Shown one piece after another: positions 24,622-32,714 of a stretch of 64,000 nucleotides of DNA; the first letter of the stretch is position 1, and each line of letters begins with the position of its first letter. Origin of the DNA: UBA1181 sp963648205 (GTDB lineage: Bacteria; Bacteroidota; Bacteroidia; Bacteroidales; Paludibacteraceae). The notes below the pieces were generated by a model, which worked only from the letters and a program-made list of their open reading frames with translations, was not told the DNA's origin and ran no database searches. Location of the stretch: contig CAVJCT010000005.1 in the NCBI GenBank assembly GCA_963648205.1, positions 1 through 64,000 of the forward strand, written 5' to 3'. Position numbers and translations under genes: made by a program.

Positions 24622-25761
24622 ATGTTTTCAGACGAATTAGCAAAAATAGATTGGGACGAGACGACTGCCAAGATCAATGCGAAGACAGACTTAGACGTGC
24701 GTCGCGCCCTCTCAAAAGAACATTGTGATGTGGAGGATTTCATGGCGATGATCTCCCCAGCCGCTACTCCTTATTTGGAGACAATGGCTCGCTTAAGTCG
24801 CAAATACACGGAAGAGCGTTTCGGAAAGACGATCTCAATGTTCATTCCGTTGTATATTACCAACTCATGCACCAACTCGTGCGTCTACTGCGGTTTCCAC
24901 ATCAGCAACCCAATGGCGCGTACCATCTTAACGATGGATCAGTGCGAGGACGAGTATAAAGCCATCAAGCGTATTGCTCCGTTCGAGAATCTACTTATCG
25001 TAACAGGTGAGAATCCTGCGAAAGCGGGCGTTCCTTATTTGGCAAATGCACTTGACATTGCTAAGAAATACTTCTCAAACTTGAAGATTGAGGTGATGCC
25101 GCTGAAGGCTGAGGAGTATGCCGAGTTGACGAAACACGGTATGAACGGTGTGATTTGTTTCCAAGAGACTTACCACAAAGCCAATTACAAGATTTACCAC
25201 CCACACGGAATGAAGTCGAAGTTTGAGTGGCGTTGCGATGGTTTCGACCGTATGGGTCAGGCTGGTGTTCACTCTATCGGAATGGGTGTTTTGATCGGTT
25301 TGGAGAAGGAGTGGCGCACCGACATCACGATGATGGCATACCACTTGCGCTATTTGCAGAAGCACTACTGGAAGACGAAATACAGCATCAACTTCCCTCG
25401 TATGCGTCCGGCAGAGAATGGCGGTTTCCAACCTAATGTCATCATGAGCGACAAGGAATTGGCACAGGTAACATTTGCGATGCGTATCTTCGACCATGAC
25501 GTGGATATCTCATACTCAACCCGTGAACCAGCCTTCATTCGTGATAATATGGCAACTTTGGGCGTTACGACGATGAGTGCCGAGAGTAAAACGGAGCCAG
25601 GAGGTTACTATACCTACCCTCAGGCGTTGGAGCAGTTCCATATCAACGACGACCGTACGGCGAAGGAGATTATCGCTCGCCTTAAAGAGTTGGGTCGTGA
25701 ACCAGTTTGGAAAGATTGGGACGCTTCATTCGACGAGGTGAGATTGAAGAAAGTCGATTAA
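24622..25761 (+). CDS. thiH: 2-iminoacetate synthase (tyrosine lyase)
   Basis: A 379-residue radical SAM enzyme that cleaves tyrosine to p-cresol and dehydroglycine (2-iminoacetate) for the thiazole ring. The cluster motif is CTNSCVYCGF (CX3CX2C, about 87-96), followed by GENPAKAG and the substrate region RMRPAENG. ThiH rather than the oxidase ThiO fits an anaerobic lifestyle. It lies between thiC and thiF. Confidence 0.94.
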   Translation: MFSDELAKIDWDETTAKINAKTDLDVRRALSKEHCDVEDFMAMISPAATPYLETMARLSRKYTEERFGKTISMFIPLYITNSCTNSCVYCGFHISNPMARTILTMDQCEDEYKAIKRIAPFENLLIVTGENPAKAGVPYLANALDIAKKYFSNLKIEVMPLKAEEYAELTKHGMNGVICFQETYHKANYKIYHPHGMKSKFEWRCDGFDRMGQAGVHSIGMGVLIGLEKEWRTDITMMAYHLRYLQKHYWKTKYSINFPRMRPAENGGFQPNVIMSDKELAQVTFAMRIFDHDVDISYSTREPAFIRDNMATLGVTTMSAESKTEPGGYYTYPQALEQFHINDDRTAKEIIARLKELGREPVWKDWDASFDEVRLKKVD

Positions 25762-25809
25762 GAAGTTGATGATTGTGTTCCATAAATCGAGAATACAAAA
25801 ACTAATTTT

Positions 25810-26505
25810 ATGAACGAAAATAGATATGAACGCCAACTGATGCTTCCTGAAATAGGAGTGGAAGGGCAGCAAAAGATTCGTTCAGCAAAAGTCTTATTGA
25901 TTGGGGTGGGGGGCTTAGGCTCTCCCATCTCGATTTATCTGACGGGGGCTGGCATTGGCACATTGGGCTTGATGGACGATGATGTGGTGAGTGCGACCAA
26001 CCTTCATCGTCAGGTTTTGTATGCGGAGAGTGAAATCGGACTCTCGAAGGTTGAACAGGCAAAAAAACGACTTTCGGCACTCAACAGTGAAGTGAAAATT
26101 GAGACGTATGCCTTCCGTTTGACGAAGGAGAATGCAGAGGAAATCATTGCCAAATATGATTTGGTGGTCGATGGCTGTGATAATTTCGCCACGCGCTATC
26201 TCATTGATGATGTGTGCCATCGATTAGGCAAACCCTACGTTTACGGCTCTATTCAAGGCTTGAACGGTCAAGTTTCTGTCTTCAATGTTGGTGAGAATGC
26301 TCGTCGCTACAGAGACCTCTACCCAGAAGAGGAGACTTCGGATTTTGTCCCTTCCAAGGCAGTTTTAGGCATTACACCAGCCATTGTGGGTAGTGTTGAG
26401 GCTAATCAAGTGCTGCAGTTGGTGGCAGACTTTGGTACGCCGTTGATTAATAAACTATGGACAGTCGACCTCCGCACGATGGAGAGTTGGGTGATGGATT
26501 TGTAA
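25810..26505 (+). CDS. thiF: ThiF/MoeB-family adenylyltransferase
   Basis: A 231-residue E1-like enzyme that adenylates the C-terminal glycine of ThiS. The nucleotide-binding loop is LLIGVGGLGSP (about 29-39), followed by DDDVVSATNLHRQ with the catalytic Asp/Asn/Arg set and DGCDNFATRYL (about 120-130). It lacks the paired CXXC zinc ligands of longer MoeB proteins, which is common in short ThiF. Its place in the thi operon supports ThiS as partner over MoaD. Confidence 0.9.
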   Translation: MNENRYERQLMLPEIGVEGQQKIRSAKVLLIGVGGLGSPISIYLTGAGIGTLGLMDDDVVSATNLHRQVLYAESEIGLSKVEQAKKRLSALNSEVKIETYAFRLTKENAEEIIAKYDLVVDGCDNFATRYLIDDVCHRLGKPYVYGSIQGLNGQVSVFNVGENARRYRDLYPEEETSDFVPSKAVLGITPAIVGSVEANQVLQLVADFGTPLINKLWTVDLRTMESWVMDL

Positions 26506-26558
26506 TAGAATTTAGAACTGAGAAATTAGTGTTGAGATTTTAGAAATTAGAGTTTAGA

Positions 26559-27170
26559 ATGGAGAAAATGGGTGAAAAAAAATTGGTGGTGATTACGAGT
26601 ACGAAGTTTATAGACCACGAAGCGGACTATCTGACGGCGTTATTTCAAAATGGTTTGCGGTATCTCCATCTAAGAAAACCCAATGCACCCGTAGCAGAAA
26701 TCCGTCGATTATTAGACACTTTACCTGTTGAATATCATCACTTTATCGTTCTGCACGACCATTTTGAATTGACATCAGAATATAATCTTTTAGGAGTGCA
26801 TTTGAATGGCCGCAATCCCGAGCCACCGCAGGGATGGACGGGGCATGTATCTTGTTCTTGCCATTCCATAGAAGAGGTAAAACAAAAAAAATCGATCTGT
26901 AACTATCTCTTTCTCAGTCCGATATACGACAGTATCTCCAAAGAAGGATATGGAGCAGCCTTCTCCAAGGAGGATTTGAAAACCGCCCAATCGCAAGGCA
27001 TCATCGACGACAAAGTCCTTGCCTTAGGCGGAGTCAGTGCTGATCATCTCCCCGAAATCTTCTCGCTCGGCTTCGGCGGTGCTGCCTTTCTGGGCGATGT
27101 CTGGAATCCGTTTGAAGAGGGCTTGGAAGGGGGAGTGGAGCATTTTAGAGAGTTGAAGAGATTGTTTTAA
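26559..27170 (+). CDS. Second ThiE/TenI-like thiamine phosphate synthase-family protein
   Basis: A 203-residue member of the ThiE/TenI TIM-barrel family, clearly diverged from the first ThiE. It keeps LRYLHLRKPNAP (about 32-43), HFIVLHDHFELT, VHLNGRNPEPP, FLSPIYDSISKEGYG and ALGGVSADHLP. A paralogue of this kind ends many Bacteroidales thi operons. It may act as a thiazole tautomerase (TenI role) or as an accessory synthase; the sequence alone does not decide. It starts about 50 bp after thiF and is the last gene of the operon. Confidence 0.85.
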   Translation: MEKMGEKKLVVITSTKFIDHEADYLTALFQNGLRYLHLRKPNAPVAEIRRLLDTLPVEYHHFIVLHDHFELTSEYNLLGVHLNGRNPEPPQGWTGHVSCSCHSIEEVKQKKSICNYLFLSPIYDSISKEGYGAAFSKEDLKTAQSQGIIDDKVLALGGVSADHLPEIFSLGFGGAAFLGDVWNPFEEGLEGGVEHFRELKRLF

Positions 27171-27217
27171 AGCATTTCTCCAAGAAAAATTGGAGAAAAT
27201 GCTGTTTAAAGTGAATC

Positions 27218-27634
27218 TTACATTAGTCTAATGATGTAAGCTCTTCTAAGTACCTCATCTAAACTTTTTCCGTTGATTTTGAAGTTATCCCAAATGTCGT
27301 GCTCATCGTTAAATGAGGCGAGAACTTCTCCATCATGATGCGTATCTCCGTCAAACTGAAACCCTACAAATTCTTTAGTTAAATCCTTTGGAAATCGCTT
27401 ATACTCAATAGGATAGACCTCTGAATGAATTCCATAAAAATTTCCGTCATCCACATAGAAGAAGGATAAATTGTACCCGACATTGACTATCAATTCATCG
27501 AAAATTTTCTTTGAAACGAGAGAGCAAGCCTCTCGCTTCATGTCTAAAGTCCAACCCAATTGGTCTTCGTAGATATGTTTCCCTGGACCATAGAAGTCTT
27601 GGTAGGCGATTTTTCTATTAAATTCTGTCTCCAT
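27218..27634 (-). CDS. Uncharacterised protein, paralogue of its neighbour (138 aa)
   Basis: A 138-residue soluble protein that is clearly a tandem paralogue of the gene at 27638-28057. Both share GKHIYEDQLGW near residue 20, FYGIHSEVYPIEYK-like and GDTHHDGEVLASF-like blocks, NDEHDIWDNFKING and a VLRRAYII end, at more than half of positions by eye. No signal peptide or membrane segment. I do not recognise the family. The genes are 3 bp apart and follow a DUF4417 gene, so the three form one transcript. Immunity or antitoxin function is one possibility for duplicated small genes of this kind, unproven. Confidence 0.75.
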   Translation of the reverse strand: METEFNRKIAYQDFYGPGKHIYEDQLGWTLDMKREACSLVSKKIFDELIVNVGYNLSFFYVDDGNFYGIHSEVYPIEYKRFPKDLTKEFVGFQFDGDTHHDGEVLASFNDEHDIWDNFKINGKSLDEVLRRAYIIRLM

Positions 27635-27637
27635 ACT

Positions 27638-28057
27638 CTAAGTCAAATAAATAATATACGACCTTCTCAACACCTCTTCCAAACTTTTACTGTCTATTTT
27701 GATGTTGTCCCAGATGTCATGCTCATCATCGAAAGATGCTATAACATCTCCGTCTTTATGAGTGTCTCCATCACATTGCCATCCGATGAACTCTTCAGAT
27801 CTATCTCGTGGAAGAATCTTAAATTCAATGGGATAGCGTTCTCTATGCAGACCATAGAAAGTGTCATTGTCGATGTAGTAAAAGGCTAAGTTTAAGCCCA
27901 TTGTTACTATCAACATATCAAAAATTTCTTTTGAGTTGTATGAGCCAGCTGTGGTTCGTGCGTAATCGTTCCAGCCCAATTGGTCTTCATAAATATGCTT
28001 GCCGGGACTGTAAAAATTCGGAATGGCGATTTTTCGAGGAAGAATGATTTTTCCCAT
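27638..28057 (-). CDS. Uncharacterised protein, paralogue of its neighbour (139 aa)
   Basis: A 139-residue soluble protein, the upstream copy of the tandem pair. It begins MGKIILPRKIAIPNFYSPG and shares the GKHIYEDQLGW, FYGLHRERYPIEF, CDGDTHKDGDVIASF and DDEHDIWDN blocks with the downstream copy. The start lies 32 bp after the DUF4417 gene. The conserved acidic-His cluster in the second half (GDTHKDGD, DDEHD) could bind metal. No family assigned. Confidence 0.75.
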   Translation of the reverse strand: MGKIILPRKIAIPNFYSPGKHIYEDQLGWNDYARTTAGSYNSKEIFDMLIVTMGLNLAFYYIDNDTFYGLHRERYPIEFKILPRDRSEEFIGWQCDGDTHKDGDVIASFDDEHDIWDNIKIDSKSLEEVLRRSYIIYLT

Positions 28058-28089
28058 TGTCTATGTGTGATTTTGTTTGTTGAATTTCT

Positions 28090-28911
28090 CTATTTCCTCC
28101 CATGTGTAGCCGAGGTTTTGTTGTTATTGGCATAGTAGGTGCTGATGTCTTCTCGCTCTCCCTTTATTTTAGGTCCATATCGAAGAATATGGATAGGGTG
28201 GAGTGCCTCTAACATCTTGTTGTACCCAATTAACCAAAGACTCCTACTCCTTGGGTTTCTCCCAACACCTGTGCTGTTGACTGCGATTGTCGAATCTTGT
28301 GGCCATCCAACAAAAGATTTTTCATAGTCCTTGTATGTCCATGAGACATTGGGTATTACGGTTATTCCAAATTTCTGCCACAATGCGGTTAAAAATTTGT
28401 TTCTGAAAATGTTGTGTAGTTGTACTATAGAAGGCAGTTCATTATGGACGGAGAAGTCAGGGCCTATGATTGCGGAACATTTCTCAAATTTGTCAAAAAA
28501 AATGAATGGATTTTTCCAAATCTTTTCAAAGCGGTTGTCTTTCTCATAGAAACAAATATAATTTTTCTTTGAGGCTTTCTCCCCTCTGTGACAAGCAATA
28601 ATGTCATCGGGAATTTCACAATCTGTTTTACCTACTATAGGCATTTCTGTTTCGCTGTCGAATCGGATAAACCTATAAAGAAAAATATTTTCAATTCCGT
28701 ATTTCTTTTCAATTTCTGTAACTGAACTGTTATAGTTCGTTACAGATGGAGAAGCGGTTGTAGTCCACTCTTCTCCATAGGTTGTTATTGTTCCCTTGTA
28801 ATAAGGAATTTTAGAAATGTCGACCTTGGTCTGTCTAACTTCGAGAACACTTGCCGACAGGTTGTGTAGTAAATTTTTTGAAGAATTCTCTTCTTCGTTT
28901 TTATTTTTCAT
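28090..28911 (-). CDS. DUF4417 protein
   Basis: A 273-residue protein whose second half carries the DUF4417 signature: IIGPDFSVHNELPSIVQLHN, a downstream GITVIPNVSW, GWPQDSTIAVNSTGVGR and HPIHILRYGP. I start it at the Met at 28911 (MKNKNEEENS), because the 23 codons before it are basic and unlike the family. DUF4417 occurs in bacteria and phages; its biochemical role is not established. The first 60 residues before the domain are low in similarity. It leads a three-gene unit with the two paralogous unknown proteins. Confidence 0.8.
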   Translation of the reverse strand: MKNKNEEENSSKNLLHNLSASVLEVRQTKVDISKIPYYKGTITTYGEEWTTTASPSVTNYNSSVTEIEKKYGIENIFLYRFIRFDSETEMPIVGKTDCEIPDDIIACHRGEKASKKNYICFYEKDNRFEKIWKNPFIFFDKFEKCSAIIGPDFSVHNELPSIVQLHNIFRNKFLTALWQKFGITVIPNVSWTYKDYEKSFVGWPQDSTIAVNSTGVGRNPRSRSLWLIGYNKMLEALHPIHILRYGPKIKGEREDISTYYANNNKTSATHGRK

Positions 28912-29067
28912 AATGAAAAATAATTTATGGCTTTTTGGAAATTTTTTTTCCTCATTCGCCAGCACTAAGTTACCAAACACAATCCTTCTAACAAGAAAAA
29001 CACAAGCCTGATTTTCAACATTTTCTCGTATGAATTCAACAAGTTATTAACATGTTTTGAAGAAGAA

Positions 29068-29445
29068 CTACTTTATCAACTCTTCAAAAAACTCGCAAGC
29101 GTCCGCTACGCACATTGGACATTCGCGCAGAACGACTTTTGTGTCGACTCCTTTCAAGGTTCGGCATTGTGTTGAGCCGTTGCGCTCTTTGAATTTCTCC
29201 ATGATCTGTTTCGAGCCTTGCATGGCAGCTCCTTTGTTCTCGGCAATCAGACTGTAGGCGATGCACGCACCGACAACCGCTCCGCAAGTGCCTTCCATAT
29301 TACCCATGCCTGCTCCTAACCCCTGACAGAGGCGCATACTCGTGGCTTCGTCTACTCCGGTGAGGTCGCAATAGGTGCTTAATACGGCTTGCGCACAATT
29401 GCAATGTTTCTTACGCTCAATGGCTTCTTCTACTCGTGTATTCAT
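29068..29445 (-). CDS. C_GCAxxG_C_C family redox protein
   Basis: A 125-residue member of the redox-active C_GCAxxG_C_C family. The signature reads CNCAQAVLSTYCDL at the N-terminus (about 15-28), then GAGMGNMEGTCGAVVGACIAYS (pieces about 44-65, with Gly-Cys-Gly pattern) and two C-terminal Cys blocks, STQCRTLKG and CPMCVADACEFFEEL. Such proteins are found in anaerobes and often sit by transporters or regulators; they are thought to bind metal or do thiol redox chemistry. It is monocistronic here. Confidence 0.9.
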   Translation of the reverse strand: MNTRVEEAIERKKHCNCAQAVLSTYCDLTGVDEATSMRLCQGLGAGMGNMEGTCGAVVGACIAYSLIAENKGAAMQGSKQIMEKFKERNGSTQCRTLKGVDTKVVLRECPMCVADACEFFEELIK

Positions 29446-29537
29446 ATCAATGTCTTTTTTAGTTGATGTTGTGAAGTTACTATTTTATAGTGAAACGTGT
29501 TGAACAATGTGATATTGCTTTTTACCAGTCTGAAGGT

Positions 29538-29984
29538 TTATAAATATGCGCCTTTTCTCGCTACGGTAAAGTCAAGTGAAATTGTCTTTGCTCGTCTGGT
29601 TTGACGAAAAGGTTCGTATTCCCCAGTGGTCACTTCTTGTTGCAAGGTGATGGCACGCGACATAAGGCTCACCACGCTCTTCAAATCATCATAATGGTCG
29701 AGCCGTTTTTGGTTGACGGCATAACCTTTGATGATGTATTGCTTGAGAATGGCTGTAGCCCACTGACGGAAACGGGTGCCGTTAACGGATTTTACGCGAT
29801 AGCCTACAGAGATTATAACGTCAAGGTTGTAATATACAGCTTCCTTTATTTGTTCAAATCCCTCACGACGACCATATTTCTTGGTATGTGCAAATTTTGC
29901 ACATGTGATATCTCTATCCAGTTCCCCATCTTTGAAACAGTTGTTTATGTGACGTGTAATTGACAAACAAAAAGTTACAAACAA
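29538..29984 (-). pseudogene. RhuM-family remnant, truncated at both ends
   Basis: The frame encodes 148 residues; from about residue 9 it matches the RhuM (Salmonella pathogenicity island 3-type) family, with ITRHINNCFKDGELD, YYNLDVIISVGYRVKS, TRFRQWATAILKQYIIKGY and LDHYDDLKSVVSLMSRAI. About 40 N-terminal residues are replaced by a short unrelated lead. The normal C-terminal half after GEY is replaced by a short unrelated end. A -7 box (TACCTTTG, 29998-30005, minus strand) remains. I read it as decayed. RhuM genes often travel with mobile and restriction loci. Confidence 0.7.
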
Positions 29985-30043
29985 TTAATCACTAAGGCAA
30001 AGGTAGTATTGTTTTCTTCCCTCTGAAAAAAATCTCATTCATT

Positions 30044-30075
30044 TTTGCTTTTCCCTCCGTTATTTGATATTTTTG
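30044..30075 (+). promoter_or_regulatory. Promoter of the DUF4348-like gene
   Basis: TTTG (30044-30047), a 20-bp spacer and TATTTTTG (30068-30075) fit the phylum consensus. Transcription would begin about 8 nt before the start codon at 30090. Confidence 0.6.
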
Positions 30076-30089
30076 AGTTTCGGATATAA

Positions 30090-30728
30090 ATGCTAATGAC
30101 GGTTAGGTCTGTATATAATGGTGGTGTAATAGGGTGGCAGGTGCTTCTGGCATTTCTGCTCCTTCCTGTCGTTGCAATGGCTGAGGATTTTTCTTCTGCC
30201 CTGATTCGTCAGGTCGACCCTCAACGCAAGAAAACAATCGCTCTTGTTTGCACCGACTCGCTCGGACTATCACCTAAAGAGTCTATGGCTGAGGTGAACG
30301 CTACACTTAATATCTCGGGTGAACGGAGAATCGTTGAGAAATCGGTTTTCAAGCGTGCAAACGGGTCTTGGAAACTGAATCAGAAACTCTCCAACACACG
30401 ATTAGAGCCTTTGGAGGTGGGCTTCTACGATTTCTTGGCGAAATTTTGCGTGAGTCGTGAAATGCAAATCGAACACACTATCTTCCCTCTGCCTATCACA
30501 AATAAGTATAAAAAGGATGGTTCTTCTCAAAAAAAATTGGTGATGCCGCGTGATTGGGAAGATCTGAAAATCACGCAACAATGTGCCACGTTCTATTCCA
30601 TCCAACCTCAACGGCAGGGTAATAACCGTAAGGTTTATATCTACCATGGAGGTCAACCGAAAGAATCCTATAACTTTATATATATCAATAAGTTATGGTA
30701 TCTTATCGAGATGGAGGTTTATCTGTGA
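30090..30728 (+). CDS. Secreted protein, DUF4348-like
   Basis: A 212-residue protein with a hydrophobic N-terminal segment ending in AMA (about 16-31), which looks like a signal peptide. The mature part has the DUF4348-like layout: a helical FYDFLAKFCVSREMQIEHTIFPLP segment (in pieces, about 112-135), a Trp-containing central block (MPRDWEDLKITQ) and a beta-rich end with NFIYINKLWYLIEMEVYL. This family is confined mostly to Bacteroidetes and has no known function. It stands alone between convergent genes. Confidence 0.65.
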   Translation: MLMTVRSVYNGGVIGWQVLLAFLLLPVVAMAEDFSSALIRQVDPQRKKTIALVCTDSLGLSPKESMAEVNATLNISGERRIVEKSVFKRANGSWKLNQKLSNTRLEPLEVGFYDFLAKFCVSREMQIEHTIFPLPITNKYKKDGSSQKKLVMPRDWEDLKITQQCATFYSIQPQRQGNNRKVYIYHGGQPKESYNFIYINKLWYLIEMEVYL

Positions 30729-30756
30729 TTTTATAGGAAATTGGTTTGACGGATGA

Positions 30757-31779
30757 CTATTTAAGCCATCCGTTTTGTTTGTACCACTCGATAGATTCTT
30801 TCAATCCTCGCTCTAATTTATAGTCGGCTACGAAACCTAAATCTTGCTGAAGGGGTTCTACTTCGCATTTCCAGTTTTTTGCTGCGAGGATGTTGTATTT
30901 GTCAATGTTGAGGGTTGGGGTAACGCCAAACCACCCTCCGACGGTGTCGAATGTGTAGCAGACAACCTTGGCAATCCATTCCGGAAATTTCACGGCTACG
31001 GCTTTTACGCCCAACAGTTTTTTGCAGAGATTGGCATAGTCGTCGGAGGTCCACACGTCACTGTCTGCCACGAAATAGGCTTTGCCGATGGCTCTCTTCT
31101 CAATGGCGAGGAAGATGGCCTTCACCAGATCTTTCACATAGATGAAAGTGATGTATTGTGGTTTGAACCCAATGCCCGGATTGAGGTGGTTGGAGAGGGT
31201 CTGCAACATCACGAAATAGTCTTTTTCTTTCGGACCGTACACACCTGTCGGACGAAGAATCGTGTATGGAAATTGTTGAATGTCAAGCGATTGAAGGAAT
31301 TTCTCCGACTTGAGTTTACTTTTCCCGTAGTAGGTGTTGGGAGTCGGAGTGTCGTTGAGTTTAATCTCCTTCAAGGTTACCTTATCACCGTCTCCGAAGG
31401 CAGAAAGACTGCTCATGTAGATGAAGTGTTGAGGCACCATATCGCTCTGTATCAGTGCGTTAACGATATTTTGCGTGTATTGAAAATTGACGATGTCGAA
31501 GTCTTCTTTCTTCTTACATTTAGTCAATCCCATCGTGTGGACAATGTGGTCCCATTTCCCAACAGCCTCTTTTTGCTTCGTAAACAGTTGACATAGAGAC
31601 TCTTGTGATGAATATGGAAGGTCGATGAAATGCAAATTAGGGTTGTTCTCGACGGTTTTCAGATTGGCTTTGCTACTGGTTTGTCTCATCGCAGCCCAAA
31701 CCTCATAGCCACGGTTGAGAGCCTCTTCGACTACGAAACTACCGATGAATCCGTTGGCTCCTGTGATTAAAATCTTCAT
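30757..31779 (-). CDS. NAD-dependent epimerase/dehydratase family protein
   Basis: A 340-residue extended short-chain dehydrogenase. The Rossmann motif TGANGFIGSF is at about 6-15 and the catalytic YYGKSK at about 150-155, with a Ser (SSLSAFGDG) upstream. The fold suits NAD(P)-dependent oxidation, epimerisation or reduction of a nucleotide sugar or related substrate; a hydrophobic helix near 255-275 is common in the group acting on lipid-linked or sterol-like substrates. It starts 31 bp after the menaquinone methyltransferase gene and is probably cotranscribed. Substrate unknown. Confidence 0.88.
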   Translation of the reverse strand: MKILITGANGFIGSFVVEEALNRGYEVWAAMRQTSSKANLKTVENNPNLHFIDLPYSSQESLCQLFTKQKEAVGKWDHIVHTMGLTKCKKKEDFDIVNFQYTQNIVNALIQSDMVPQHFIYMSSLSAFGDGDKVTLKEIKLNDTPTPNTYYGKSKLKSEKFLQSLDIQQFPYTILRPTGVYGPKEKDYFVMLQTLSNHLNPGIGFKPQYITFIYVKDLVKAIFLAIEKRAIGKAYFVADSDVWTSDDYANLCKKLLGVKAVAVKFPEWIAKVVCYTFDTVGGWFGVTPTLNIDKYNILAAKNWKCEVEPLQQDLGFVADYKLERGLKESIEWYKQNGWLK

Positions 31780-31810
31780 AGGAATAGAGTGTTATAATGT
31801 TGTTAATCAA

Positions 31811-32563
31811 TTATTTAATTGCAAGATAGAAGGTGCAAGTCTGCATGGTGAATCGTTTGATTCCCACCTTCGAGAATCCGCAGCGAGTGAGCAATGCGCG
31901 CATCTCTTCACCTTGAGGAAAAGCGTGGATGGAGTTGGGCAGATAGTCGTATGCCTTCAAGTCTTTCGATAGGATTTTTGCCATGATAGGAATGCAGATT
32001 TTGGTGTAAATCTTATATCCTAATTTGAAAAACCAGTTTTCAGGTTCGGTCATTTCCAAAATGGCAGCCACGCCACCCGGACGAAGTACACGGCAGATTT
32101 CCGACAATCCTGCACTCAGACTTGAAAAATTTCGCACACCGAAAGCCACGGTAACGGTGTCGAAGCTTTCACTTTCCAAACTGAGGCTGGTGGCATCTTC
32201 ATATTTAAATTCGATGGTAGAAGAGAGTTCTTTCTTCTCTACTAAATCGGCTACTTTCTTTCGCCCCACTTCCATCATTCCTTCTGAAATATCCACGCCC
32301 AAGAGGTAGTCGGGTTTGAGGATGGCGGCTGCAACGATCGCAAAATCGCCCGTACCCGTAGCCACGTCTAAGATTCGTTTAGGCTTGAACTCGGCGATAC
32401 GTTCGATGGCTTTTCTGCGCCAAGAACGGTCTTGACCCAGCGACATCAGGTGGTTCATCGGGTCATATGCGCCGGCTATGCGGTCGAACATTTTCGTGAT
32501 TTGCTCTTTCTTGCTCTCGTCTGAATCGTAGGGAGTTACCCCCTCGCACTTGTATTCCGTCAT
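31811..32563 (-). CDS. menG: Demethylmenaquinone methyltransferase
   Basis: A 250-residue AdoMet-dependent methyltransferase of the UbiE/MenG family, which makes menaquinone from demethylmenaquinone. The N-terminal signature FDRIAGAYDPMNHLMSLGQDR (in part, about 26-46), AdoMet motif DVATGTGDFAI (about 66-76), VAFGVRNFS and FYLAIK C-terminus are all standard. No ubiquinone is made in Bacteroidetes, so the menaquinone role is expected. The -7 box TAATTTTG lies at 32580-32587 on the minus strand. Confidence 0.92.
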   Translation of the reverse strand: MTEYKCEGVTPYDSDESKKEQITKMFDRIAGAYDPMNHLMSLGQDRSWRRKAIERIAEFKPKRILDVATGTGDFAIVAAAILKPDYLLGVDISEGMMEVGRKKVADLVEKKELSSTIEFKYEDATSLSLESESFDTVTVAFGVRNFSSLSAGLSEICRVLRPGGVAAILEMTEPENWFFKLGYKIYTKICIPIMAKILSKDLKAYDYLPNSIHAFPQGEEMRALLTRCGFSKVGIKRFTMQTCTFYLAIK

Positions 32564-32579
32564 AAGAAACTATTTTTGG

Positions 32580-32587
32580 CAAAATTA
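32580..32587 (-). promoter_or_regulatory. -7 box of menG
   Basis: On the minus strand this reads TAATTTTG, a full match, 17 bp ahead of the start codon. The -33 region is not clear. Confidence 0.45.
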
Positions 32588-32714
32588 GGAATTAATAACG
32601 CAAATAAGTTAAATTTGCAGTTACGATTGTGCCAATTACATAATAAAATTGTCATCAGTCGTTATTGAAGAAAGAAGAAGAGTACGAAAAACATAAGAAA
32701 TATATCTTAGTGGC

